Translations under genes and position numbers: made by a program
The notes under the pieces: model-generated
Told to the model about the DNA's origin: nothing
What the model saw: the letters and a program-made list of their open reading frames with translations, nothing else
Databases searched by the model: none
NCBI RefSeq assembly: GCF_020782235.1
Contig: NZ_JAJGNO010000004.1
Coordinates: 1 to 64,000 of the forward strand
Length of the DNA stretch: 64,000 nucleotides
Direction of reading: 5' to 3'
From: Sphingobium naphthae
GTDB lineage: Bacteria; Pseudomonadota; Alphaproteobacteria; Sphingomonadales; Sphingomonadaceae
Part shown: piece after piece, positions 1-8,979 of the stretch
Layout: the number at the start of each line of letters is the position of its first letter
Numbering within the stretch: position 1 is the first letter of the stretch

Positions 1-77
1 GTGACACCCGAAACATAATCCGCAGACGGGTCACTTCTCGATGGAAAACCCGGGTCACTTCTCAGTGGAAATCAACA
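1..77. mobile_element. Probable end of an IS21-type insertion sequence (partial)
   Basis: Two near-identical direct repeats beginning cgggtcacttctc lie at 27-48 and 51-72, offset by 24 bp, and the segment runs into ...caaca at about 77. IS21-family elements carry multiple short direct repeats at their ends and terminate in CA, and repeats of this kind resemble those ends. No transposase gene is visible because the window starts here, so the element body would lie to the left. The call rests on the repeat pattern and recollection of IS21 ends, not on a search. Confidence 0.4.
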
Positions 78-135
78 AACTCAAGATCGAAACTTGGACA
101 GAAATATCAAAATATGATGTTGAAATGGAATAATA

Positions 136-996
136 ATGACAAATGAGATTGCTACCTGGCGCGAGATCAGCGAAGCGTCACGCGCTCTCGCAAAGCGTTT
201 CGATCGGGACAAATTCCTGAAAACAGTCTTCAAAGGCTGCATCAAAGTAGGGAAGAGCAAGAGCAACCCAATCCGTGGAAACTTCGTAGCAGCCGGCCTG
301 CGCGAAGCGATCGGTCATATCATCCACAAACTGTCACCTGACGAAGATGTCCGCGCATGCGTCTGGTTCGTGCAAGCACCAGACACCGATACAGTGACGA
401 GGAGGCAACGGGCGAATTACATCATCAAGGCCGGCCTTTCAGACCAATTCGTAAAGGACATACTGAAGTTCGAGGTGAAGCCCCATGCCGACGAATTGAT
501 TGAAATGGTGAATGCGCTAAACCGCTCTACACATGTCCGCCCAAACACCATCCTAGCCGACGGTTCAAAAATCAGGCGGATTTTCAGCGAAGTTCTCGAC
601 GGAATCAACGCCCTACTGGATGCGGCTGAAGAGAGCCGGGACTTTATCGAAGAGGCAGTCGCAGGAGCGATGCAGACCGCCGTGTTCGAGAAGATGATTG
701 GGGAAGCAATCCAGGAGCTCGATGAGCTGTCTACCCACACCGCAATTGACCATCACTGGGTCGACGAAATCGTGGTCACCGACATGGATGCCAACACGAT
801 CTACTACGAGGTGACCGGATCCGTTGTGGTCGAACTGCAATATGGCTCAGGATCTGATGTTGCGAACGATATCGGCTCCCGCGACACTGACGAATATCCC
901 TATGAGGCGGAAATCGAACTTCCGATTAGCGACCCGCTGACGGTGGCTGCGTCAGACGTGCGCGTCAAAGTCGACACAAGCAGCTTCTACATATGA
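136..996 (+). CDS. Hypothetical protein, possible pPIWI-associated predicted nuclease family
   Basis: A 286-aa soluble protein with no signal peptide or membrane segment. The N-terminal two thirds looks helical, with a charged region around residues 90-200. The last 75 residues look beta-rich: they contain VDEIVVTDMDANTIYYEVTG, then a VELQYGSGSDV stretch, and end in KVDTSSFY. That C-terminal pattern resembles, from memory, the domain called predicted pPIWI-associating nuclease (pP_pnuc), found in phage-defence neighbourhoods; this is a recollection and the catalytic residues are not identified. The gene starts about 60 bp from a probable insertion-sequence end and stands alone. Its lower GC and less biased third positions compared with the following core genes fit acquired DNA. 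A generic hypothetical protein is the fallback reading. Confidence 0.6.
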   Translation: MTNEIATWREISEASRALAKRFDRDKFLKTVFKGCIKVGKSKSNPIRGNFVAAGLREAIGHIIHKLSPDEDVRACVWFVQAPDTDTVTRRQRANYIIKAGLSDQFVKDILKFEVKPHADELIEMVNALNRSTHVRPNTILADGSKIRRIFSEVLDGINALLDAAEESRDFIEEAVAGAMQTAVFEKMIGEAIQELDELSTHTAIDHHWVDEIVVTDMDANTIYYEVTGSVVVELQYGSGSDVANDIGSRDTDEYPYEAEIELPISDPLTVAASDVRVKVDTSSFYI

Positions 997-1244
997 CGCT
1001 TACGCCAAAGCCGAACATCACTACCGCAACAATCTCGCTCGCCCGCCGGCATACCCTTCAGACGATCGGTGAAACATAGCTAGATAACCGCCTGAGAAAT
1101 TTTGTGGAGCTTGTCGCGCTTGGCGATCGAAAGAGGATTTTGAAGTAACAAGACTGGAAAAATTGCCCGCCGTCTGCCTGTCGTAACCTGCGGTTTACGA
1201 CATTCTTTCAAACGTTAAGCTTCCGATCACATGGGAGACTGCAC

Positions 1245-1508
1245 TTGGCGAAGAATGGGCGCTGCACAGCTATCTGGAATGGCCAGCAATGCAATTTTGA
1301 CGGTCCGCTCGTGAAACACCATCACTACCGGCCCAACCCAAAAAGCATCAATCGCGGCCCCCCTCATCATCAATATGTATGCGCCACCTGCCACGACGGT
1401 GCACATGATGTGTTTAAGGGCCAGCAGGGCGGTCCAGATGATAAGTGGCCATCTGATACCCGATACGACGGAATCAACGCGCCCTTCATCTGTGGCGACC
1501 TCCCATAG
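1245..1508 (+). CDS. Small Cys/His-rich hypothetical protein
   Basis: An 87-aa reading frame starting with TTG; a GGGAG ribosome-binding site lies about 6 nt upstream and no in-frame ATG is better placed. Cysteines at 7 and 16, a His triplet at 25-27, paired His at 41-42 and a CxxCH at 46-50 suggest a small zinc-binding, treble-clef or HNH-like fold, although the full HNH catalytic pattern is not convincing. There is no signal peptide. It sits alone between the possible defence gene and a repeat scar. I do not recognise the family; the frame could also be a remnant of a longer gene. Confidence 0.4.
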   Translation: MAKNGRCTAIWNGQQCNFDGPLVKHHHYRPNPKSINRGPPHHQYVCATCHDGAHDVFKGQQGGPDDKWPSDTRYDGINAPFICGDLP

Positions 1509-1573
1509 CCAGAGAGGTTCGCCGCGAACGGCACCGACACCTCACCCCCCTTAAACCTCATAAAATAAGGATC

Positions 1574-1620
1574 GGAGCAGAGGTTGACATAAAACCCCTT
1601 CCAGAGGAGCAGAAGTTGAA
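1574..1620. repeat. Near-direct 15-bp repeat pair in intergenic DNA
   Basis: ggagcagaggttgac at 1574-1588 recurs as ggagcagaagttgaa at 1606-1620, a 32-bp offset. The surrounding 1509-1752 interval holds no recognisable gene. The arrangement resembles the multiple terminal repeats at 27-72 and could be a second element end. Confidence 0.35.
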
Positions 1621-1752
1621 AATCAGCCCTGATCCTCTGGTGACAAAAGCGCCGAAATGCGTGGGTGCCAGGAGCAGTCTTCCTGACAACCGACAATATG
1701 GCCGCCCAATTGCAGCATTCTCTCCACGTCCATTCTGCGGTAGCGCCGTCAG

Positions 1753-3213
1753 ATGCCCGATAATGCTGCGTCCCCCATCCTGCAGGCCGTCGAGGCGCTG
1801 CGCCGCGCCGATCGCGATCTTGCCGTCTCCCTGCTGCAACAGGCCTTGCGCGAAGGGGCGCAGCATGGCCTCCACTGGAAAAGCGTCGCCAGACTGGCAG
1901 CGACGATCGGCGAAATCGATCTGTCGCTGGAGGCGAGCCGCCGCTTTGCCGCAACGCCGCCAGCCTCGCTGGAGCGGCGGCTCCATTATCTGGGTGAGCT
2001 GGCCCATTTCGGCCGTTCCGCGCAGGTCCAGACCGAGTTGCAGGCTCTGCCGTCCAGCTGGCAAGCTCACGAAGCGGTGCTGCATTTCCTCGGCTCGCTC
2101 AGCGGCGAGCAAGGCGATTTCGCTGCGGCCGAAGCCCATTATCGCGGCGCCATCGCCCGTTCTCCCCTGGCGCCGCAAAGCTGGTTCGCTCTGGCCATGT
2201 TGAAGCGCTTCGACGCGGGGGACCCCGACCTTGCGGCGATGGTCGCGCTGCGCCCATCCGTGGCGAAGATGTCGCCGGACCTTCACGCACGCTATCTGTA
2301 CGGGCTGGCGAAAGCCCATGCCGACATCGGCGATCATGACCAGGCTTTCGCGCTCTATGGCGAGGGCGCGGCGCTTCGACGGGGCATCGAACCCTATCCG
2401 GCCGGGCGCCTGGTCGCCATGACGGAGGCCCTGATCCGGGATTTCACGCCGACTGGACTGAAGCGATTGGTCCCTGCCGATGCCGTCGAGGAAGCAGTGA
2501 TCTTCGTCAACGGCCTGCCCCGGTCCGGCACCACGCTGGTCGAACAAATGCTGACCAGCCATTCCGCCGTGGTTGATGGCGGCGAACTCAATCTGGTGCG
2601 CGCCGCGCTGATCCCGACCGGCGACTACAGCATGAACGGCGCACTCGCCTATCAGCAGCGCATGGCGCGGCATCCCGACCCATGGGGGAAACTGGCGTCC
2701 GACTATCGCGGGATGCTCGCCATGCGGTTCGGCCCGGTCGGGCGCGTCGTCGACAAGACGCTCGTCCAATCGCATTATATGGGGCTTCTGCTGCACGCCC
2801 TGCCCAATGCGCGGGTCATCTGGATGCGGCGCGATCCCGCCGATGTCGCCCTCTCCTGCTATCGCACCTATTTCACGTCATCGGTGCCCTGGAGTTGGTC
2901 GCTCCGCGACATCGCGCACTTCATGGCGCTGGAGGACCGGCTGCATGCCCATTGGAGCGCGCTTTTCCCCGACCGCATCCTGACCGTGCCCTATGAGGCG
3001 CTGGTCCACGCGCCGGAGCAGTGGATGGAGCGAGTCCTGTCGCATGTCGGTCTGCCGCCCGAGCCTGGTGTCATGGCCTTTCACGGCAGCAAACGAGCCG
3101 TGCGCACGGCCAGCGTCCAGCAGGTGCGCGCGCCCATTTCCACCACGCGCATAGGCCAGGCGCAGGCCCTGCGCGCTCACCTCGCCCCTTTTCACGAGGC
3201 CTATGGCCGCTGA
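1753..3213 (+). CDS. TPR-containing sulfotransferase family protein
   Basis: A 486-aa cytoplasmic protein with two parts. Residues about 1-230 are helical repeats with TPR-like spacing. Residues about 240-480 form a sulfotransferase domain with the 5'-phosphosulfate loop FVNGLPRSGTTLVEQML (PRSGTT at about 256-261), followed later by a VDKT and an RDPADVALS segment that fits the 3'-phosphate (PAPS) binding region. The family transfers sulfate from PAPS to a hydroxyl or amine of a metabolite, glycan or protein; the acceptor cannot be predicted here. The N-terminal start is chosen as the first in-frame ATG, but the ribosome-binding site is weak. The gene ends at a strong hairpin shared with the convergent TonB receptor gene. 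Confidence 0.85.
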   Translation: MPDNAASPILQAVEALRRADRDLAVSLLQQALREGAQHGLHWKSVARLAATIGEIDLSLEASRRFAATPPASLERRLHYLGELAHFGRSAQVQTELQALPSSWQAHEAVLHFLGSLSGEQGDFAAAEAHYRGAIARSPLAPQSWFALAMLKRFDAGDPDLAAMVALRPSVAKMSPDLHARYLYGLAKAHADIGDHDQAFALYGEGAALRRGIEPYPAGRLVAMTEALIRDFTPTGLKRLVPADAVEEAVIFVNGLPRSGTTLVEQMLTSHSAVVDGGELNLVRAALIPTGDYSMNGALAYQQRMARHPDPWGKLASDYRGMLAMRFGPVGRVVDKTLVQSHYMGLLLHALPNARVIWMRRDPADVALSCYRTYFTSSVPWSWSLRDIAHFMALEDRLHAHWSALFPDRILTVPYEALVHAPEQWMERVLSHVGLPPEPGVMAFHGSKRAVRTASVQQVRAPISTTRIGQAQALRAHLAPFHEAYGR

Positions 3214-3219
3214 CGTGAA

Positions 3220-3247
3220 AAGGGGGCGGACTTGCGTCCGCCCCCTT
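3220..3247. terminator. Bidirectional hairpin terminator
   Basis: A perfect 12-bp stem (3220-3231 pairing with 3236-3247) with a ttgc loop lies between the converging sulfotransferase and TonB receptor genes. The stem is GC-rich, with A/T at its base on both sides, so it can serve both strands. Confidence 0.75.
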
Positions 3248-3272
3248 CCCTTCCAGGCAAGGGAAGCGATGA

Positions 3273-6200
3273 TCAGAAGCTGATGTCGAGTCCGAGCCGG
3301 ACGTAACGCGGCGTCTGATAACCGGTGGCCACCCCATAATTGGGATTGGCGTAATAATAGACCGGCAGACCCGTCGTCGGATCATCGTCGGTCGCCAGAT
3401 CGCCCTCTTCGTCGCGCTTGGAGACCGCCTGCGCATTGAACAGGTTGAACACGTCTGCACGCAGCGTGACATTCTGCCCCGTGGGCAGTTGCAGCGTGTA
3501 GCGGCCCGACACGTCGAAGGTGGAGAACCAGCCGGTCTTCTGCGCCGTGCCGCGCGGGCTGAGTTCGCCGCCGCAATAGTGCGATGCGGCCTCATAGACG
3601 TTGGCGAACACGTCGGTGGGGTTATAGCCCAGGCAGCTGAGCGAGCGAGGCGATTCGATCTGCGTGGTCAGGCCGATGGTGAAGGAATCGTCGAGCGCGA
3701 CCGATCCCCACAGCTTGATGCGATGCCGACGATCGTTCGGCAGATACCCATAGGCCCCCGGCAGGAAGCCCGGCTGATCGAAGTCCTGCGTGATGCCCGC
3801 ATCGTCCTGACCGAAGTCGGACTGCACGAACCCTTCGGAATTACCCTTGCTCTTCGACCAGGTATAGCTGCCGTTGAGGCTCCAGCGACCGTCCCACCGG
3901 CGAGCGAAGGTGAGGTCGACGGCATCATAGGTGCGCTTGGCCTTGGGATAACCCAGCTGCTCCGCGGTGAAGGTGACTTCGCGCCCGTCCAGGCCCGCCA
4001 GATTGACCGTCAGGTCGTTGCCGGGGTTGGCGATCACATATTGATGGAAGCCCGTCCAGGTGTCGGAGCAACCCGAAATGCCCTGCTCATCGCAATATTG
4101 CAGCACCGCCGCGTCGATCGCCATGTCTTCGGCATTGGTGTCCAGCGACCGGTGGGTATAGGTCAGGCCGAACGACCAGCGGCCGAAGGCCTGTTCATAG
4201 CCCACGATGAATTCGGTCTGCTTGGTCGCCTTCAGATTGTGCGCAATGGCGGCGCTGGTATCCGGCACGGTGCCGCTGCCCGTGACCGAACAGTTGGCGC
4301 CGCTCGACCCAGGCGTAAGTGCGAAGGGGCATGCGCTCTGATACGCACCAAGGCCCGTCGCCTGCGTCGTCAGGATCGGAATGCCGTTGGCGTCCACGCC
4401 GTCGTAGAACCATTTTTCACGGAAATAATATTCGGCGCTCGCCTGGCGATAGGCGGTGTTGCTGGCGACCGGCAGGAAGGACCGTCCCCAGAAAGCCTTG
4501 ATCTTGCCCGACTCATCGTCCCAGAGCCGATATTCGGCTGACAGACGCGGCGCGTAATTTTCCTTCAGGCTGACCAGCGTGCTGCCGTCCGCCTTGTCCA
4601 GGCCGAAATCGTCGCGCCGCAGCCCCAGGTTGAGGGTGAGACGCGGCGTCAGGCGCCATTCGTCCTGGATGTAGAACGCCTGGTTCTTCGCCTTGAAGGT
4701 GCCGCCGGTATTGTAATAGTTGATTTCCACAGTGTTGTCGGCGCGGAAAGCCAGATAGGCGCCCGCTCCGCCAAAGCCTGCATTGCACGCTTCCGTGGTC
4801 AGGAAGCCCGATGCGCAAAGGTCGGAACCCGTGCGGACTGACGAGTGATTGAGGCTGTTGTTTTCAACGTCATAGCCACCACGAAGATGATGGTCGCCAA
4901 AGGCGTTGAAGAACAGGTCGACGTCGGCACGGAAGAATTTTCGCTCCGTCTCGTAAGGCGTATCGACCGAGGTCAGGCGCTGGTCGGTGAAATAGCCCCC
5001 ATTCGCCACGCCGTAGAGATCCGCTCCCGTGTCATTATATACTGCGGGCGTGCCCTGAGCATCCGACACGACGTCGAATCGATCGCGCATGCGGCCATAG
5101 GCTGCCGAAACGGTAAGCCAGTCCGTCATCGTGCCGGTATACTTGCCGACATAATTGACGCCGCCATAATTGAAGGCGTTGGTCGCGCCAGGACCATAGG
5201 CGATGTTGTTGCCGAATTCGTCCTGGGTGAAGCTCCGGTCGGTCCGATAAGTGGTATGACGGGTGTCGAAGACCGTCAGTTCCAGATGCTGGCTGTCAAT
5301 CGGGTAGGCGTCGACCTTCACGCCCCAGAAGGGGTCGTCATCCTTGTAGCTGTAGGCGGTGCCGGCGGAGACGTCATGATCGACCTCCTCATATTTGCGC
5401 ATCTCCAGCAGACCGTAGACGAACAGGCGATCGCGGATGATTGGCCCGCCGGCTTCGATCGTGGTCGACAACATGCTTTCGCTGTCGGCGCGGCGATTGG
5501 TGTCCTTCACGCATCCGTCGTCGCTGCAATTGTAGAGGTCCTTGCCGCTGCTCCGCAGGCTGTTGGGCTCCCAATTGACGTGCAGCGCGGCCATGAAGTC
5601 GTTGGTGCCGGATTTCGTCACGGCATTGACGATGCCGCCGGTCGCCCGGCCATATTCCGCCGAATAGCCGCCGGTCTTAAGTTCGACGCTCTTGTAGAAG
5701 TCGAACGGCACGCGCGCCGACCCCAGATAATTGTCGAAGTTCGTCGTGTTGAGGCCGTTCACATAATAGGCGTTCTCCGCGACCGACGAACCGCCGATCG
5801 AGATATTGTCGCCGAACTCGCTGTCGCCACTGGTGGTGCCCGGCGCCAGCAGAATGACGCTGCTCAGCGTGCGGCCGATAGCGTTGTTCTTGACCAGGTC
5901 CTGCACGTCGACATTGACGCCGGTGGTCGTTCCGCTCAGCGTCTGGTTGAGGCGCGCGCCGGTGACGACGATCGCTTCGCCTGCCGCCAGCGCGATGTTG
6001 AGGTTCGTCGCCGCGGATGAGAGGACCGACACCCCCTCAGCCTTGTAGCTTTCGCCATTGGGTCCGGTCGCCGACACGTCATAGCGCCCCGCCGGCAGAC
6101 CGGTAGCACGATAGCCACCGCTCGATGACGACGTCAGCGTCCGCGACGTTCCGGTTGCCTGCGACGTGATGGTCACAGTGGCGCCGCTGACGGTCGCCCC

Positions 6201-6341
6201 GGAAGCGTCACGCACCGTCCCGGAGAGCGCGCCGGACGTATAGTCCTGTGCGTGCGCGACGGGCGCGTGAAGCATGGCAGATGCAAGAATGACGGGCGCT
6301 GCGCCCGCGCGCAGCATGGCTGCAATAGTGGCTCGTTTCAA
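3273..6341 (-). CDS. TonB-dependent receptor, Oar-like, with N-terminal carboxypeptidase-regulatory domain
   Basis: A 1022-aa outer-membrane receptor. A signal peptide covers residues 1-31 (cleavage after AHA). Residues about 36-110 form a CarboxypepD_reg-like Ig fold (SGTVRDASGATVSGATVTI). A plug domain follows, with the TonB-box-like IVVTGARL near residue 129 and SVELKTGGYSAEYGRATGG, then a long beta barrel ending in the C-terminal phenylalanine of RLGLDISF, the outer-membrane assembly signal. Oar-type receptors have this domain order and import large or proteinaceous/glycan substrates; the ligand is unknown. No TonB system or substrate enzymes lie beside it. About 560 bp without a gene separates its start from the next minus-strand gene, so it has its own promoter region. 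Confidence 0.93.
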   Translation of the reverse strand: MKRATIAAMLRAGAAPVILASAMLHAPVAHAQDYTSGALSGTVRDASGATVSGATVTITSQATGTSRTLTSSSSGGYRATGLPAGRYDVSATGPNGESYKAEGVSVLSSAATNLNIALAAGEAIVVTGARLNQTLSGTTTGVNVDVQDLVKNNAIGRTLSSVILLAPGTTSGDSEFGDNISIGGSSVAENAYYVNGLNTTNFDNYLGSARVPFDFYKSVELKTGGYSAEYGRATGGIVNAVTKSGTNDFMAALHVNWEPNSLRSSGKDLYNCSDDGCVKDTNRRADSESMLSTTIEAGGPIIRDRLFVYGLLEMRKYEEVDHDVSAGTAYSYKDDDPFWGVKVDAYPIDSQHLELTVFDTRHTTYRTDRSFTQDEFGNNIAYGPGATNAFNYGGVNYVGKYTGTMTDWLTVSAAYGRMRDRFDVVSDAQGTPAVYNDTGADLYGVANGGYFTDQRLTSVDTPYETERKFFRADVDLFFNAFGDHHLRGGYDVENNSLNHSSVRTGSDLCASGFLTTEACNAGFGGAGAYLAFRADNTVEINYYNTGGTFKAKNQAFYIQDEWRLTPRLTLNLGLRRDDFGLDKADGSTLVSLKENYAPRLSAEYRLWDDESGKIKAFWGRSFLPVASNTAYRQASAEYYFREKWFYDGVDANGIPILTTQATGLGAYQSACPFALTPGSSGANCSVTGSGTVPDTSAAIAHNLKATKQTEFIVGYEQAFGRWSFGLTYTHRSLDTNAEDMAIDAAVLQYCDEQGISGCSDTWTGFHQYVIANPGNDLTVNLAGLDGREVTFTAEQLGYPKAKRTYDAVDLTFARRWDGRWSLNGSYTWSKSKGNSEGFVQSDFGQDDAGITQDFDQPGFLPGAYGYLPNDRRHRIKLWGSVALDDSFTIGLTTQIESPRSLSCLGYNPTDVFANVYEAASHYCGGELSPRGTAQKTGWFSTFDVSGRYTLQLPTGQNVTLRADVFNLFNAQAVSKRDEEGDLATDDDPTTGLPVYYYANPNYGVATGYQTPRYVRLGLDISF

Positions 6342-6901
6342 AGTCCAGTCCCTTTTCTGGAGCTATCCGATTGTGTCCCGTTCCATTCATTTTCGATAAG
6401 GACCGGGCATGCTCCAAGGGCTGGTCAGACGGTAAGCCGTTGTAAATGCGCAAAGTCACATCTGGTAATTTTACGGAAAAATTGCGCCTTTGTGTCTCAT
6501 ATGCGTCACGATATTTTTTTACTCTTGCAAAGAGAAGCCGCCGACGGGCTACCGGCAGTGCCAAATCATATTTTGGCGACGAACTGGACGGCCTTATTAA
6601 GTTTCCGTTTTGTGGAATATCATTTCAAGGTTTGGCCGTTTTTGTCTGGCTGAAAGATATTCAACGAAGAACATGCTGAAACCCGCCATTAGTCTGCAGG
6701 AGGGTGGAAAAAGTTGATGCTTTTCAGCAACAGCGTGGCTGCGGCTGACTTTCATCCTCGACACAGGCCTGCGGAGTCAGTCCGCGATCCGTTCCGCGCT
6801 ATGCTACTCTGAACGCTCAGCAATTGATTCGGATGCTCGCGCATGGCGGCATCGGACTGCGTGATCTCCGCCAGCTATTTGGTCGACCCGCGCCCTCAGG
6901 C
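6342..6901. other. Gene-free interval upstream of the Oar-like receptor
   Basis: About 560 bp without a convincing gene. It is clearly richer in A/T than its surroundings between about 6430 and 6680, which fits a promoter region for the minus-strand receptor gene. Short frames here lack ribosome-binding sites and family resemblance. I see no riboswitch, tRNA or repeat. Confidence 0.5.
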
Positions 6902-8824
6902 TCACCGGCCCGGCCGCCACCCTTCCAACTGCAGCAGCACGTCGTGAACGATCTGTTCCGCCGACAAGCCGGTGAGATCCCGCTTGCGCGGTTGGGCTTC
7001 GGGCTGGGCTTCGGACCAGCCGGACAGGATCCAGCCATGGCTGCGACGGCTCTCCGATGCTTCGAGGGCCGTGAAAGCGGCGAGCGGCCGGGATCGGGGT
7101 GCGAGATGATAGCGGAAGATGCGATCGGGCGCGAAATGGATGGTGAGCGCAGCCGCGCCCTCCTCATCCACATGGACGTCGCTCTCCGCCCAGCCCTCCT
7201 CCAGCATCGCATCGCGCACCGACTGGAGCGCCGGGACGCCGCTGCGCAGGATCTGACGCGCGATTTCGGTGCGGCTGGCCGGCACGAACAGCCGCTTCAG
7301 CCTTTCGCTGACGGCCGGCGCATCCTCGCTGATCGCCACCCCTTCCAGATCGGCATTGGTCTGCCGCACCAGCCCCACCGCCAGCAGCAGCATGATCAGG
7401 CAGAAGGGCAAAGCCGCCAGCAAGGTCGCCGTCTGCAAGGCGCCAAGGCCTCCCGCCAGCAACAGCAGCGTCGCCGTCACGCCCAGCAGCAGGCACCAGT
7501 AGACGCGTTGCCAGCGCGGCGTTTCGTCCGCGCCGCCCGATGCCAGCGTGTCGATCACCAGCGCCCCTGAATCCGCCGAGGTGATGAAGAAGACCGCAAC
7601 CAGCGTGATCGCCAGCGCGGAAGTGAAGCCGGCGCCGGGCAAATAGGCGAGGAATTTGAACAGCGCCGTGGACAGATTGGCGTCCACCGCCTGGGCGATG
7701 GCGCCATGCGCTTCGCCCAGGTCCAGCGCGATCGCGGTATTGCCGAACACGGTCATCCACAGGAAGGTGAAACCCGCCGGGACGAACAGCACGCCAACGA
7801 CAAATTCGCGGATCGTTCGCCCGCGCGAGATGCGGGCGATGAACATGCCGACGAAGGGCGACCAGGCGATCCACCAGGCCCAGTAGAATAATGTCCAGTC
7901 CGCCATCCAGGCGCGCGGCTCATAGGCGTAGAGGGTGAAGGTACGCTGCACGAAATGATCGAGATAGAGGCCGAAATTCTGCACCAGCGCGCGCAGCAGG
8001 AACAGGGTCGGCCCCCACAGCATCACGAAGACCATCAGCAGCACGGCGAGGATGAGGTTGAGTTCGGACAAACGCCGCACGCCGCGATCGGCGCCGCTCA
8101 GCACCGAGAGAGTCGCGGCCCCCATCACGACGACGATCACGCCGACCTGCAGCGACAGCGTGTCGGCCCAGCCATAATTATAGGCAAGGCCCGCCGTCAT
8201 CTGCGACACGCCGAACCCCAACGATGTCGATACGCCGAACACGGTGCCGCAAACCGCAAAGATGTCGATCGCGTCGCCCAGCGGCCCATGGATGCGCTTG
8301 CCCAGGATCGGATGCAGGCCCGATCGCAGCGTAAGCGGCAGCCCGCGCCGATAGGAGAAATAAGCCAGGCTAAGGCCCACCAGCGCATAGATGGCCCAGG
8401 CATGCACGCCATAATGGTGGAAGGTGATGGCCATCGCCTCGCGCGCGGCCAGGATGGTGCCGGGCTGCGCTTCGGGCGGGGAGATATAATGCTGCACCGG
8501 TTCGGCAACGCCGAAATACATGAGGCCGATGCCCATGCCGGCGGCAAACAGCATGGCGAGCCAGGACATATAGGGAAAGTCCGGCTCCGAATCGTCAGGG
8601 CCGAGCCGCAACCGGCCGGCAGGACCAAATCCCAGCACCAGAACGACCACAACGAAGGCCGCCACCGCAGCGACGTAGAGCCAGCCGAACGTGTCGATCG
8701 CCCAGCTCTGCGCCGCCTTGAACAGAAGGTCCGACGCGCCGGGCGCAATCAGCGTGCTCGACAGCATCAGCGCGACGATCACCGATGCGCCCCAGAATAC
8801 GCGCGGGTTCATGGCGGTCTTCAT
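6902..8824 (-). CDS. BCCT-family betaine/carnitine/choline-type transporter
   Basis: A 640-aa inner-membrane transporter with about 12 hydrophobic segments, followed by a cytoplasmic tail from about residue 510. Family marks are MGIGLMYFGVAEP near residue 95 and the tryptophan-rich FYWAWWIAWSPFVGMF segment near residue 320 that lines the substrate and Na+ sites. The size and the long C-terminal tail match BetT-like members, where the tail senses osmotic conditions. The likely role is uptake of a quaternary ammonium osmolyte. It is the last gene of a minus-strand run after fsa, an ABM-fold gene and a 32-aa membrane peptide. An in-frame ATG four codons downstream is an alternative start. Confidence 0.92.
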   Translation of the reverse strand: MKTAMNPRVFWGASVIVALMLSSTLIAPGASDLLFKAAQSWAIDTFGWLYVAAVAAFVVVVLVLGFGPAGRLRLGPDDSEPDFPYMSWLAMLFAAGMGIGLMYFGVAEPVQHYISPPEAQPGTILAAREAMAITFHHYGVHAWAIYALVGLSLAYFSYRRGLPLTLRSGLHPILGKRIHGPLGDAIDIFAVCGTVFGVSTSLGFGVSQMTAGLAYNYGWADTLSLQVGVIVVVMGAATLSVLSGADRGVRRLSELNLILAVLLMVFVMLWGPTLFLLRALVQNFGLYLDHFVQRTFTLYAYEPRAWMADWTLFYWAWWIAWSPFVGMFIARISRGRTIREFVVGVLFVPAGFTFLWMTVFGNTAIALDLGEAHGAIAQAVDANLSTALFKFLAYLPGAGFTSALAITLVAVFFITSADSGALVIDTLASGGADETPRWQRVYWCLLLGVTATLLLLAGGLGALQTATLLAALPFCLIMLLLAVGLVRQTNADLEGVAISEDAPAVSERLKRLFVPASRTEIARQILRSGVPALQSVRDAMLEEGWAESDVHVDEEGAAALTIHFAPDRIFRYHLAPRSRPLAAFTALEASESRRSHGWILSGWSEAQPEAQPRKRDLTGLSAEQIVHDVLLQLEGWRPGR

Positions 8825-8880
8825 TCGCTCGTCCTAACCGGGATGAGGCGCAACATCAGTTGCGCGGGCGCACGTCACCC

Positions 8881-8979
8881 CTACCAGCCATAGAAGAGCA
8901 TGAACACCAGGCCGATGAGGGTCAGCAGCAGCGAGAACCAGAGAAAGCCAAGATCGGGCTTGTCGGGATCGCGCATCAT
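8881..8979 (-). CDS. 32-aa single-span membrane peptide
   Basis: A short frame that starts immediately after the TGA of the upstream ABM-fold gene (TGA directly followed by ATGATG), with AGGAC-type Shine-Dalgarno sequence inside the end of that gene. The product begins MMRDPDKPDLGF, continues with one hydrophobic helix of about 18 residues (WFSLLLTLIGLVFML) and ends FYGW. This is a typical layout for a small inner-membrane protein. The tight coupling and the position 56 bp before the BCCT transporter suggest a transporter-associated small subunit, but that is inference. It is too short for standard gene callers and may be missed. Confidence 0.6.
   Translation of the reverse strand: MMRDPDKPDLGFLWFSLLLTLIGLVFMLFYGW

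Noticed and set aside
6446..6679. 77-aa frame in the gene-free interval upstream of the Oar-like receptor
   Set aside because: Low-complexity, A/T-rich, no start signal and no recognised features.
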